NCBI GenBank assembly: GCA_018350325.1
Contig: JAEVLN010000023.1
Location: forward strand, 435,001-499,000
Length of the DNA: 64,000 nt
Direction of reading: 5' to 3'
Source: Globodera rostochiensis
Taxonomy: Eukaryota; Nematoda; Chromadorea; Rhabditida; Heteroderidae
The translations under genes and the position numbers were made by a program. A model generated the notes under the pieces. The model did not search any database. It saw only the letters and a program-made list of their open reading frames with translations, and was not told where the DNA came from. Positions 46,836-58,646 of this stretch are shown one piece after another. Position 1 is the first letter of the stretch. Each line of letters begins with the position of its first letter.

Positions 46836-47600
46836 CTTTAATGAAATAAATGCCTATTGAGTTAATATCTCTTATTAATTAAACAAATAACTCAAAATAA
46901 ATGCAAAATTAATAAAAATGAAAAACACAACATTTTTTATCTCTTCTATTTTCTTAAGAATTTAAAAATGATTAAGCATTTATAAAATGTGTAAATGAAT
47001 GTTATGAATCCCGAATTAAAATAACAGAGGAGAGCATTTTAAGATAAAAGTCAGTTTTTTTTTTGATAAAAGGAATTTAACAAAAGTTTAACAAGCTACA
47101 GTGTAGTTAACTCACAAAAATTTTCCATTTGTTTATTGCATTGGTTGAATTACTTATTGACGCTTGTTCGTCTAAGAAAATAAAGGTCGGATTATATTTT
47201 CTAATGTAAGAATAAATTGTGGCATTGGGAAAACGCAATGGCTGTTTTTCAAAAATTTGATAACGAGTAACAATAAAAAACCTTTTATCGACTAAATAAA
47301 ATAATAAAAAACATTTGTTTTTTCTATTTCTTTATTAATTCATTATATTTATTCGAAATCGGAATAATTAATTTTGTATCATGAATAACATTCACATTAA
47401 TTGATTTTTATTGAATTTGTTATTTTATAAGATATTAATTTTTTGATTTTGTTTTTAAAAATATAATAAAATTTAAATTCAGCAAGCGTGGAATTAAACT
47501 TAAAGTGCATAGACAAACAAATATTTATTTAATCTAAAATTCAGCAATAACAATTAAATAGACCGTTTGACGCGGAGTAATCCAGAATTTTAAAAAGATT

Positions 47601-47684
47601 TTAAATTTCTGATATGGTTTGTATTAAGCATAAATCTGCAACAAATTGCCAATTCGCTATCTCAAACAACCGCCAGATTAACAT
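47601..47684 (-). CDS. Putative 27-residue ORF
   Basis: ATG at 47684 opens LIWRLFEIANWQFVADLCLI to TAA. No clear acceptor precedes it. Amphipathic, tryptophan-containing. Unrecognised. Confidence 0.25.
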   Translation of the reverse strand: MLIWRLFEIANWQFVADLCLIQTISEI

Positions 47685-48569
47685 GCCAATGGATTGGTAA
47701 TTGACGAAACAATACTAAAATAGATTTTTATAATAAAATATTATTGAAAGTGTCTTAAGGTGGTAATGAACACCCTTTCTGTAAACAGGGTTAATTTTAT
47801 ATATTCATAATGTAAATAATAATATTGTTATAAAATTGATGAATTCGTTTTAGGAAAATATTTATCTTTACAGTGTCATTCGCTCAATATTTTAATGGCA
47901 TTTAAATACAAAACAATTTCATATAAAATTTGGCATATAAATAATAGACATCTGTGCATTATTATATTCATATAGTTTAAAAATTATAATTAATGGATAA
48001 GCACGTATTTATAAAAAGAACATTTTTTATTTTTGATAATAAAAATAAATAAATCAAAAAATTGACACCATAAAGATGATATCTCAAAAACAAAATATTT
48101 TAATTTTATAATAACCGTTACAAAATTTTTAAAAAAATGAATTTTGGCTGTTGCTGGTAAAAAATATTCAATAAAAAACAAAAATTCGGGTTTAGCAGTT
48201 CAACTCGCAATAACAATTGAATTTAAATCAAATAAAGAGAAATAAATTAAGCAATTAAATAAAAAAATAATCTATTTTACAGAGATTTCATTTTAAGTAA
48301 AATTTCAATTGTTAAATTTATGCTTTTATAACTAATTTCTTTAAACTAAATTAGTAGAAGTAAAATAATTAAATATTCAATTTACGTTATGATTAAAGTT
48401 AAAAAACACAAAAAATTTGTAACTACCCCTATAGAAGGCATATAAGTAATTAAAAATAATAAAAAGTCCCTAAATTAAACATACACTAATTAAATATTAC
48501 ATATCAATTTAAATTGCTGAAATTGGCGCGGGAACAGATAAAGCGCATCAGTGCAAGAAAGTAATTTAC

Positions 48570-48687
48570 CCACGTTGTTTTAAATACTAATAAAAACTTA
48601 AGGCCAAAATGGAGCAAAATTATATTGATAAATTAATTGGAGTTGGTGCCTGCTACTTTTATTTTTTGACCGGAATGTATAAAGCAT
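48570..48687 (-). CDS. Putative small ORF and following short exon
   Basis: ATG at 48687, two bases after the AG of taatttaag, opens 29 codons (MLYTFRSKNKSSRHQLQLIY) to TAA at 48598. A separate 17-bp exon candidate lies at 48586-48570 (acceptor agtttttattag, donor gtaaat). Confidence 0.3.
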
Positions 48688-49049
48688 ACCTTAAATTATT
48701 ATCATTCCATTTTTCATTCATCAAAAAATCAATATAAGGGCATGTATTGCTAATAATAAAAACATAAAGGGTATCAAATTATTTTATTTATTGCATTGAC
48801 ATGAATTGAAATATTTAAAAAAGAATTTACATTTTTATTTTAATTGCATTTTAAAATTATGCAAAGCTGAATACAGCAAAATACAATATTTGTGGAAATT
48901 TAAAACAAGAAATAATAAAAATATCAATTAACTCAAATAAAAAATAATATAATATCCGACTCGTCATAAAAAAATCAAGAATTTACTTCTAAATATTGCA
49001 AAAAAATATTAAAGATGAGAGGCATTAATTTAAAGTAAAAAGCGGCAAC

Positions 49050-49083
49050 CATCAACTTCCACGTACACCTGGCTTTGGACCAT
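49050..49083 (-). CDS. Putative first exon
   Basis: ATG at 49083 opens MVQSQVYVEVD and ends before the donor gttgcc in a GC island. Another frame is open for over 30 codons across the same DNA, so the frame is uncertain. Confidence 0.25.
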
Positions 49084-50181
49084 TTAACGGGAGAGATTTA
49101 CGTGCATAGTTTATAAAACGATATTTTATAAAAATACTTACTCTAGACAACAACGAGAGATAATATTAAAGGATGTTTAACAAAAAAATGAATATTGTTT
49201 AACCCTTGAAAACTAACCAACCAAGAATCAAATGTTTATTGTCAATGAAAAGATGAGAAATTAAATCTTTAAGTGCAAAAGTTATAAATCAAATGCGAAT
49301 TCTGAGGAGTGTCACTTTTCATTTATTGCCGGTTGAAAAAAAAAAAATAATGTAAACAAAATTAGAAAAAATTATAAAAAAGCATATAAAAGGGTTTTTT
49401 TAATTTTATATATAATACATAAAAAAATAATTAGAAATAAATTAAAATTCATTCATGAAGAGTTTAATTACAAATTTTACCGATGTTTAAAATATAGCCA
49501 TAAAATTTAATTCATTAAATTTAAGTTTGCCCTATATTTAATGCTTCGTTCTGTAAACTTAAACGGTTAAGAAAGGATTTGTTACGAAATAATTATAATC
49601 TTGAAAGATTCACTGAAGAAAACTAATTACTAAATTATTTTTTTAAATTATAATATATAAAAAATTTACACCAATTTAAAAATTCGGTGATGCGGTTCGT
49701 AATTTCATTTCTTTAAATTAAAAATCAATAATGAGGTTGTAATTAAAATTTAGCAATCTATTTCAATAAAATATGCTATGCCTCAAAGAATAATACGTAA
49801 CGAAAATTAAAGTTGGTTAAAATGAATAATTATAAATAATGATTTTGCTAAGAAATGGAAATGTATGTAAAAGCAAACTAAAACTAAATATTTTTAAAAA
49901 TCTTTTAATTAAAATACTAAGGTCATAATAGACCTTTTTAAATGAAGCAATTACGCCGATTTATAAGAATTATAAAAAATGATAAAAAAACCTAACTTAA
50001 ATTTAAGACCCAATTAAATCAAATTATTTTATATCCACAGCAAAAAATAATTCTAAATTTAAAAGTGGACTGTAAATTTTAATTCCAATTTAGTAAAAAA
50101 AACAATTTATTTATGCCTCAAGAGTTTAAAAAAAATGAAAAATGCAAGCAATTAAATTGTTATTATTAAAATTAAATAAAC
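49084..50181. other. A-rich sequence, no exon supported
   Basis: A/T runs with isolated G/C bases; no island with matching borders was seen. Confidence 0.55.
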
Positions 50182-50254
50182 AATTGAGAAGGGTAAGGTC
50201 CCATAGCGAGTCAAATCGATCAATCAACAGATCCAGACACGAAAGCAGTTTCAT
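50182..50254 (-). CDS. Putative first exon, signal-peptide-like
   Basis: The acceptor aattcaaggatag lies three bases before ATG at 50254, a trans-splice-like start. The exon (MKLLSCLDLLIDRFDSLW, then DLTLLN) fills its island and ends before gtttat. The hydrophobic start with a basic second residue could be a short signal peptide. The next exon was not found in phase. Confidence 0.4.
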
Positions 50255-50824
50255 ACGCCTATCCTTGAATTTAAAAACAATAAAATTTATATTATGCTCC
50301 ATAAATTAGTAAATAAAATAATTAAAAATAAATATTATATTCAAGTGATATTTTGTAAAATTATTTAAAGACATATTATTAAAACTGGAATCAAAAAAAG
50401 AACAAAGAAAATATTTTATTGATATGCCTTAATATAGATTATCGTTATTAATATGAATGAAAAAATAAAAATGCTGGCATAGGAAATATTGAAAAGATTC
50501 GCCACAAAGCTTATAAATCATTTTTGAAACGAAGAAACTGTTATTTATATTTATTGCTTAATAAATTATTTAAAATAAAATTGAAATAAATACACGATTT
50601 ATTTTTAAAACAAATATTACAATATTTTTAATTTAAAAATCTTACAGCAAATAATAAATTTGTATGAAAAGCTTCTATACACATAAAAACTGATGTTTGC
50701 GTTCAAAGATTTAGCGCGGAATAAAAATGTGTTTATTTAAATTACTAAAAATATTTAAATATTCTTTTTTTATTAAAGAAATATTAATTCAAAAATAAAA
50801 AAAATATATTTAAAAATTAATAAC

Positions 50825-50881
50825 CTTTGATTTTGTCCGTCCGTCCAAACACCCCGCTTCCAATTGCACTGCTTCCAACAT
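50825..50881 (-). CDS. Putative first exon
   Basis: ATG at 50881 opens MLEAVQLEAGCLDGRTKSK and ends on a codon at the donor aag|gttatt. GC-rich against an A/T background. Continuation not identified; an exon of three codons after aaacatcag is possible. Confidence 0.35.
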
Positions 50882-51096
50882 TTTGTTTAAATTAGGTTAC
50901 TGAAATTCCTTAATGCGAATTGAATTTACATCTTATTAAAATAAAATAAAATATTTTATTCATATCTTTAATATTATTGCAACAAATTTAAAATTTCCAT
51001 TATAAATGTTCACGGCTTTTAAATGTAAAAATTTTAATCATATAAAAATATAATAATTACAGAATGTTCTTTTAGTATTGTACATTCTTAATATGA

Positions 51097-51603
51097 TTAT
51101 TCCTCAAAATTTAGTTTAAACCAACAGACAACGACACTCGTGTGATTACAGGAAGTCAAATCCACAATTTCTAAAAACAAACCCAAACCCCTAATAAGAG
51201 ACATAAAGCCTTGCCTTCCGCATCACCACGATTATGCAAAAGGAACCCATTCCGAGTTAAGGCTTAAATGTCACAAGTTGTTGCAGGAGTCACGATTTAC
51301 CGAGATTATAAATCCTGTTTTTATCCTGATCCTGGTTTCTCATCAGGATCCGGACCAGGATTTTTATTAATTTTGAAATAATAAGATTTGATTGAAAGTC
51401 GGATATAAAGATTGAACTTTCTAAAAATTCATTGCATCGTTAAAATGAAAGCTTAATTACATTGTTTTGATAGTTAAAAAATGTAAACTCGACGAAAGTC
51501 TTTACAGTGAACGCTTCAGCTCCCGGCCCAAAGCCCAACTGCTGATCATAGCAAATCTGCAGAAGACGCCGTGGCGGTTACTTTTACTTCGATTAGCGAT
51601 CAT
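51097..51603 (-). CDS. Putative complete three-exon gene encoding 78 residues
   Basis: ATG at 51603 opens a 98-bp exon filling a GC-rich island (SNRHGVFCRFAMISSWALG) with the donor gtaaag. Exon 51420-51356 (acceptor gaatttttag; KFNLYIRLSIKSYYFKINKN) and exon 51170-51097 (acceptor gtttgtttttag; IVDLTSCNHTSVVVCWFKL, ends TAA) follow in phase. The second donor falls at the edge of a ggatccgg repeat fragment (51318-51362) related to the element at 61.2 kb. Basic N-terminus, three cysteines. Unrecognised. Confidence 0.5.
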
Positions 51604-52187
51604 ATAAATTTTCTTTTATAGCCAGTACACCTAAAATATTTAACTTTGCGACGAGAAAAGAATATAAACTGCTTGGTAAAATATGCATTTTTATCGACTT
51701 ACCATTGACATACCTCTTCAAGCCTACTTAATAAATTAATTTATAATTAGATGCATTACCAAAATACATTAAATAATCCTTGACCAAATGAATTTAAATA
51801 TATGGCAAAATCAAATCATTTATAAACTAACATATAATAAAATAAATGTAATGGAAATATATACAATTTTATTTAATTAATAGAGAAAGAGTTAGCAACC
51901 CGGACAAACTTCAACATATATGCTATGCATAAAATGCAAAAAATTATTTTAAAGTTCGTTAAAACTGATAAAAGTTAACATAAAAAAACTAAAAATAAAT
52001 ACAAAAAAGCTGGACAAAAAAGTGCATCGACAACCGTAATTGTAATGATTTAAGAAAAATAAAAATATACATTTATAAATATTATCTTAAATTAATAAAT
52101 AAAACCAAAAGACAGATGCACTGACATACAAAAGAATACAAATAAAGTAAACGGTATTCTGATGAAAATAACGCGATTATCTGTCCG

Positions 52188-52451
52188 TTAACACAAATTT
52201 GTCAACCACTTTCTAAAACCATCCACTTGGCTAATTTTTTAATTATTAATTTATACAAAAATAAATTATGACGAGCGTAAAGGAAGAAATTACGGTGAGA
52301 GGCGGAAATTCTGGAACTGGATTAAACAAAAAAAAATTTTTACATATCGAGGTCAGCAAAAGTAAATTAATATAACAATATTTGCAATTTTTAAATGAAT
52401 AAATTAATTAAAAGGCTTCAGAAGTTGATTTACAGGTAATCGGATCCTCGA
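52188..52451 (-). CDS. Putative three-exon 3' end of an unrecognised gene
   Basis: Exons 52451-52434 (acceptor gatgttgatctag, donor gtaaat), 52316-52294 (acceptor ttgtttaatccag, donor gtaatt; FQNFRLS) and 52230-52188 (acceptor taaaaaattag; QVDGFRKWLTNLC then TAA) agree in phase. All borders are near-consensus, though the exons are very short. Introns are 117 and 63 bp. Confidence 0.45.
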
Positions 52452-52980
52452 CTAGATCAACATCAATTTATTGAGGAAAAGATAACGACATAAATATGGA
52501 ATTATGCCAAAGGTCATAAATTCTAATAGTCAAATTTTAGAGTTGAGTTTTAATATAAATCATAAAATAAAGCGTGCACATTAATTTCTGTCTTTAATCT
52601 AAAATTATTTAAATCATTAACTCTGTAAACGATATAACATTGATAAACCGTGAGCAATGAATAAAATAAATAAAAGGAATAAATTTGATAAACAAAGTAC
52701 TTATAATATATTGAAATAGCATTAAACTTAAAAATATGAATAAGATAAAATAAGAACACAAAGTTTAAATACTAATAGCAAATAATAATTGCCGATTATT
52801 AAATTACACTCAATAAAAGTAGGTGTAAATGAGAAATTAATAGTTAAAAGTTGTTAATATAAATGTTATTAAAAATAAATCTAAACGTAAATATAACATA
52901 ACAAAATAAATCCCTGTAAAAATATACAAGCCCAACTGGGCAGCAGTGACACGGGGAGATTTTTTTCGGAAAAAATATAC

Positions 52981-53046
52981 TCATGGTGTTGGTCTGAAGT
53001 CATCTTTGAAATCATCACAATATAGGTCTCCAAAACAAGTGCTCAT
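52981..53046 (-). CDS. Putative 21-residue acidic ORF
   Basis: ATG at 53046 reads STCFGDLYCDDFKDDFRPTP to TGA. It is the only open minus frame of this GC patch. Short, so chance cannot be excluded. Confidence 0.25.
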   Translation of the reverse strand: MSTCFGDLYCDDFKDDFRPTP

Positions 53047-53264
53047 CGCGAATAAAATTAACAATCAAAATATGCATATTACAATCACTCAAAAAAATAT
53101 ATAATTAATCTTAAAAAAACAAACAAGTAATGCTGATCACTGAAAACCAAAATAATTTGTATCACCAGTTTGAAGAATCTTTTAATCATAAAATGTTACA
53201 CCAACATTTACGTAATATACAAAAAATAACAATTAAATTGAACTTTACCAAATTAAAAGAAACA

Positions 53265-53360
53265 CACCAAATTACCTATGTGGATTGCAGTAAGTATTCT
53301 TTTGAGACATCATTAAAATTTTCTGACTCAGCACATTTATTACAACCCTAAAAAAATTAT
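53265..53360. repeat. Dispersed direct repeat, first copy
   Basis: gtggattgcagtaagtattctt and gactcagcacatttatta recur at 54790-54870 as gtgaattgcagtgagtgttctt and ggctcagcacatttatta. Both copies contain a + strand donor-like gcagt(a/g)agt. Probably part of an old transposon. Confidence 0.55.
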
Positions 53361-53514
53361 TTAAAGTTGCACAATAATAATCAAATTGTGTTTTTAATCA
53401 CCATATAAAAATATTCATAGATTAAAATTCAATTAAAGTAATAATATAATCAATTTCTGAGAAAACATTTCAGGACGTTGTTTTTGTTTCTGGTCAAAAT
53501 CTATTTTTCAAACC

Positions 53515-53890
53515 GGTTACATTCCTGGTCGGCGGTGTCGATCGGTAGGCGCCGCCGAGCTTATTTTTATGAAGATTTTTAACAAAATTTGTTAAGAAAA
53601 TTTAAAAAAACAATTAAAAATTTGGGCATCTGTCACCAAAATTTTAAATCGAGTCAATTAAGGACCTAACAGAAAATTTAATTTTTTTAACTAACAAATA
53701 AAACCATTAAAATAAATAGACAAAATAATTCGTATTTTTCCATATTTTTTGCAAAAATACGGAACACCGAATTACGTAATGCCAAAAATACAGAACACGG
53801 TATACGGTATACGGAAGCACGATATATACTGAATAATTACGTAATACAAAACTTGGAATACGGAACAGAAAATATTTTTGTTATATAGCA
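53515..53890. mobile_element. Degenerate repeat with GC word and tacgg motifs
   Basis: Begins tggtcggcggtgtcgatcggtaggcgccgcc, one of the dispersed GC words in inverted form, and later carries repeated tacggaacac, acggtatacgg and tacgtaat words. Clear ends are missing. Confidence 0.4.
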
Positions 53891-54451
53891 AATTTAAAGT
53901 GGAGTTCCAACTTTGCAAAACGCTTTAGATTACGTAAGAAAGTAATAAATTTTTTAAATAAGCAAAAAATTTAAATTATTAAAAGATGGGAGAAGACGAT
54001 AGTGATAATTAATTTTATTTAAATTTTTTACATGAAAATAATAAAAGATAAATATCCATTAGAATTTAATAAGTAAATAGATAAATGCCACCTTCTATAA
54101 GCTAAGAGGATTGGGCTTAATTTAATAATTTAATTGAATAAACAGAATATTAAACAATTTAAAAAATTGCATCCAACAGACGTAAATTCACATATAAATC
54201 GTTTCGGCTTGTTTCATGTGACATAAGCCACACAAAAACATGAAAAAGTAAATGTTCAACATTTATTTAAATATACAACGAAGATGAAAAATTGTTAAAT
54301 TTAAATCAAATATAACAATAATTAATTGATTTCTAAATTAAAAACAAAATTTAAAAATGGATTTATTTCAAATGTTCAAACTTCCAACAAATAAAATACA
54401 AAAACAAAACCCCAACAAATTTGAGAATGAAAAAAACTAACACATTGCGAC

Positions 54452-54757
54452 GGGAGAAACATTTTATTTTATCAATCCGCTGTGATCAATCTTTTGGTGA
54501 TCAATCCCTCAAGCCAAATTTTTATGTGATTAAATTTCCCTAATTTTTCTCCATTTTAAAGGGTTACTAATCAATATCGCATTAGCGAAAAGGACTTTAA
54601 ACGACGTAAATTATTTACGCTAACTTTTTGTATAAAGAAAAAAATGATAGGTAGTTAAATTAAAAGAAAAAATTAAAATAAATAAATTTATAACAAAGGT
54701 ATGTGCTTTAACGGATATTTCTAAACACTTACGAAACTAATCTCCGGCATCTCTTGC
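54452..54757 (-). CDS. Two putative exons, not linked in phase
   Basis: 54757-54733 (acceptor tttataaaag, perfect donor gtaagt) reads QEMPEISF, or starts at its internal ATG. 54479-54452 (acceptor agattgatcacag) reads RIDKIKCFS and starts on a codon, which fits the phase of the first, but an island between them (LFANAILI) has its own borders and a different phase. Confidence 0.3.
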
Positions 54758-54899
54758 CTTTTATAAATTAAAAGAATAAAATCTACAAAAGTGTGAATTG
54801 CAGTGAGTGTTCTTTAATTAAAGAAACACCATACAATTTTCGGCTCAGCACATTTATTAAAAACCCCTAAAATATTAAAAAGTAAAATTTGTGAGTAAA

Positions 54900-55058
54900 T
54901 TAATAAAAATGTGTTCCCCAAAAACTAATAAATGCCTCTTCGACACCAGACGAAAAAATGTGCAATGACAACATGTTAAACTCATTGAAATGACACTCCA
55001 AAATCCTTGAAAGCATTATTAAAACAAAATTAAATGAAATAACGCTTTTCATGTGACA
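54900..55058 (-). CDS. Putative 52-codon terminal exon
   Basis: The acceptor cgacttacttttttgtcag opens a frame on a codon boundary for 52 codons: CHMKSVISFNFVLIMLSRIL, ECHFNEFNMLSLHIFSSG, then VEEAFISFWGTHFY and TAA. Hydrophobic with three cysteine/histidine pairs. Shorter versions using internal donors exist. Unrecognised. Confidence 0.45.
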   Translation of the reverse strand, partial: CHMKSVISFNFVLIMLSRILECHFNEFNMLSLHIFSSGVEEAFISFWGTHFY

Positions 55059-55249
55059 CTGACAAAAAAGTAAGTCGAAATCTATTACCAAGAAAAATTC
55101 GACAATAACTCAAAATAATAAAAATTTTAATTATTTAAAAATCTTTATAAAAGGTAACATAATAATAAAATCTCAATGATGATCCTCCCATCAAAACCAA
55201 TCAACAATTTGCTAAACGATACAAATAAAAAACAATCATTTTCCCTGGT

Positions 55250-55321
55250 TTATTTAATGAAGTTCGACTCAATTTCAATTTTGATCATTTTCCCCGAAGA
55301 ATCGTTAAATGTTCGCGGAAC
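55250..55321 (-). CDS. Putative terminal exon
   Basis: After the excellent acceptor tctggtttcggcctag the frame reads RTFNDSSGKMIKIEIESNF and ends at TAA, 23 codons. A donor gtcgaa near the end would make it internal. Another exon candidate with an ideal acceptor (ccatgctttctgtag) lies at 55480. Confidence 0.4.
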   Translation of the reverse strand, partial: VPRTFNDSSGKMIKIEIESNFIK

Positions 55322-55770
55322 CTAGGCCGAAACCAGAAAAGGACTTCAGGAGAACGTAACATTTATAATTAAATAAATATCACAAAAAATCTAAGTTTTA
55401 AAATATTTGAATATTATGAGATAGTTATTTAAATTTAAAATGAAATTGTTGAAAAATCAAATAGTCCCATTGATGTCATCAGCTGTGCTACAGAAAGCAT
55501 GGAAGACAAAGTTTAATATGTTTCAAATTTTTAAAAGCAATAAAAGACATTAATAAAACCCATTAATTTTAAATATTGGAAACCATTTAAATAAATTTGA
55601 AGAAAGCTCGTAACTTGAATTTTTAGTACAAAAAGAACAACAACAATTAAGGCCTTATATGAAAGTAAGTATCGCAAAATTTTCTTAAACACATTTATGA
55701 ATTGTAATTAAAATAAAAGTTTAATAAATATTTTTAAGCTTTTAAATCCGGTAAAAACAAACTGAGCCAC

Positions 55771-56011
55771 CTTTATAAAACATAATAATGAATTAAACCA
55801 ATTTAATCATAAAACCTATAATAATTACTAATAAAATATGATTTTACACAAAAAATAGACTAAAGTTTCAGTTATGATTTAAAAAACAAAAGGAAGGCCT
55901 TATCGTAATGCCTGCAACTTTGCAAAAACGTTATTTATTAAAAAAGCAAAAAATTGAAACATAACGTTAAAAATAAACAAAGTTGATAAATTTAAATAAA
56001 ACACCAATATT
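55771..56011. repeat. Direct repeat of about 250 bp, first copy (second at 57923-58174)
   Basis: Both copies run from ctttataaaacataataatg to taaaacaccaatat and share aatagactaaagttt(c/t)agttatg and actttgcaaaa over their length with about 85% identity by eye. The 2.15 kb between copy starts holds the hAT-like element at 57133. No coding frame is conserved. Confidence 0.85.
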
Positions 56012-57132
56012 TGAATTATTTAAGCAACCCAAAAAATGTTTAAACTTTATTTTAATAATAAAAAAAATGTAGATAAATTAACAATGCCTTTACATGAGTA
56101 AAAAAACATTATGGTATTAATGAATGAAAATTCAAAACAAAAAAAAATATTTCCAACGCGGTAATCCTTCCATCGCTGGCGAGGGGTTCATTATACATTC
56201 GTTTCAATGGTTAAACATAAAAAATTAAATTAAAAATTAATTCGTTTAATAAAAATAACAACAAGCTTAGAAATGAATGTTTTTAAAATTAAAAACCGAA
56301 ACTCATCAGCATGAAAAAGATATTTCAATACAACAACATAGGCCACAGCATTAAAAAACAATTACCTAGCTAATGTTTGACAATATATATTTTTAAAATA
56401 TTCTATTTAAATAAACGAACAAAATATGCGAAATAATAAATAATTGATTAAAATTATTATAACATATCATTGTTGTTGATCTCCGAGTTCAATATTTGGA
56501 AAAGTAGATTATAATTGAAGAAAATGTCTCAAAATATAAATTGTGAAAATTGTAAATTTTGCTCACTCAGGAAAGTGTAAGGATTTCACAAGAAGCTATA
56601 CAGTAATAAATTCAATGGAGAATGCCAATGCACCTCCTAATCATAAAAAATGCAATCTTAATTAGGAAATACGCAACCAAATACATATATGAATATTAAG
56701 AAATAAATATTTTTATCCGACTCTTAAGAGTGCAGAGGTTTTTGGATAATTAAAAATTGACAATTTAGTAATAAAAATTAACTAAATTATTTTCAAAAAT
56801 TTTATTGAAGTTTATATATTAATCTAATAAGGCATTATGTTTATAATATTAATCTAATAAGGCATTATATAATATTTTAGATGTTTTTAGCCAGATAAAA
56901 TAATAAAAATACGCATGTTTTGATAAATAAAATAAACGGCTATAAATACAAAATTTACATTTATCACGAAAGATCCTATTTTAAATTCCTAATTATTAAA
57001 TCAACTAACGCTACTTTTGTATTTAATGCGGGTTATTAATTAGATCAGAAAGAAAACTTGAATAAAGTGACTAAGTTTCATAATTTCCGTTGACCGACTT
57101 TTGCTGAAATAAGGAACGAATCAACTGTCAAC
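56012..57132. other. A-rich sequence with short exon candidates
   Basis: Candidates on minus are 56617-56589 (acceptor ttattactgtatag, donor gtgagc; LLVKSLHFP) and 57105-57074 (acceptor cgttccttatttcag; KSVNGNYET). They do not join. A GC patch at 56155-56205 lacks borders. Confidence 0.3.
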
Positions 57133-57489
57133 TAGTGTTCGGCACGGTACGGTATTACCGCGGTATTTTTCGGTATTATCGCGGTATTTTTTTTCGATAT
57201 TACCGATTCGGTATACCGACCGAAGAAATTTTGGGATTTCGGTTTCGGTATTATACCGAAATACCGATACCGAATACCGACCAAGATATCTCTGACTGGA
57301 ATACCGCGGTATTTTCGGTATTTTTCGGTATTACCGCGGTATTTTTCGGTATTACCGCGGTATTTTTTATCGGTATTTTACCGAAATACCGATACCGAAA
57401 AAATTGTGAGATTTCGGTTTTTTTTTGGTATCGGTATTATACCGAAATACCGATACCGAATACCGAAAAACCCCATTTGCCGAACACTA
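57133..57489. mobile_element. Complete non-autonomous hAT-like element, target duplication ctgtcaac
   Basis: Inverted ends tagtgttcggca and flanking ctgtcaac on both sides (57125-57132 and 57490-57497). The 357-bp interior is almost entirely made of cggtatt/aataccg words in both orientations, including at least four ggtattaccgcggtatt-like palindromes. An open frame across it is a by-product of the repeat. No transposase. Confidence 0.92.
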
Positions 57490-57922
57490 CTGTCAACCAC
57501 TTTTATTTCTACGCGAAAAATATAATGTTTATATTTTTAATGTTTTTGAAGAGCTTCTTTAAATCAACAGCACATAATAGACAACACATCAAAACACAAA
57601 TTAAATCTATATAATTAAAAACTGAAGGCTATTGCAAAATTAACATCAACAAAAAAAATTGGAAGGTGAAGGAGCCCACACGAATTTAAAAAAATATTAT
57701 TAGTAAAAAATTATTATTTTACCTATATTATAAGAAAATAAATATTTAAAAATTTTTTTTTATACATATATCATTGAACCTATGTGTATTGTATGTTGGC
57801 AAATAAAAAATATTTTCTTTTGAGTTGTTTAACACAAATTTTTAAATAGGATTCAGTAATAATACTAGTATATGTTGAATAGTGGTTGAATAATGCTGTA
57901 AGCATGGAAGTAATTATCACAT

Positions 57923-58174
57923 CTTTATAAAACATAATAATGGAATTAAACCAATTTAATCAAAACCTTAAAACATAATAATTAATTAAAAATTATATGA
58001 TTTTACGTAGAAAAATAGACTAAAGTTTTAGTTATGATTTAGAAAACAAAAGCAAGACTTTAACGTAATTCCTGAAACTTTGCAAAATGTAATTTATTAA
58101 AAGGCAAAAATTGAAAACAATACGTAAAAAATAAACAAAGTTAAAAATTTAAATTTAAATAAAACACCAATATT
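57923..58174. repeat. Direct repeat of about 250 bp, second copy
   Basis: Partner of 55771-56011; see that entry. It ends just before a GC-rich patch (58180-58260) with a 30-bp internal repeat of gcaacga(g/t)gacctaatt. Confidence 0.85.
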
Positions 58175-58592
58175 GCTTTTGCAATAGCCGCCGACAAAGA
58201 ACAAGCGGGTTTTCTGCAACGAGGACCTAATTTCGGTTCGGCAACGATGACCTAATTTTGAAACATTAATAAAAGAAATAAATTAAATATTTACCAATAT
58301 TAAACCAACTAATTGGTACCCTAATTTGAAAAGGTGTAAATTGAAACAATTGTAGAAAACAATAAAATTAAGCAAAGAGACTTTTGACTTAATTCGTGCA
58401 TATTTGTAATAAACATAAAAATAACTTTTGGAACGATTATAAAAATAATACTTTTTGTTTGCAAACAATATTTTAATGTTTTAAATTAAATAAGTTTAAG
58501 ATATTTATATTTTAATAAATAAATTTATCTTGCCAAAAACTATTCCTAAAATATTTTCCAAAATTTCTTTTAATTAGAGCTCTGCTTGACAG

Positions 58593-58646
58593 CTTAAACA
58601 TTTTCTACTGTTGCTGGTGCCGCGTGCGGTCCATTTTGTATTATAA
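58593..58646 (+). CDS. Putative terminal exon
   Basis: The acceptor agctctgcttgacag opens KHFLLLLVPRAVHFVL to TAA. The following 400 bp are T-rich, fitting a + transcript. The minus strand of the same island has a stop after ten codons. Unrecognised. Confidence 0.25.
   Translation, partial: LKHFLLLLVPRAVHFVL

Noticed and set aside
57135..57614. A 159-codon + strand ORF, the longest open frame in the window
   Set aside because: It runs through the hAT-like element's cggtatt repeats and past its right end and target duplication; openness is a by-product of the repeat word.
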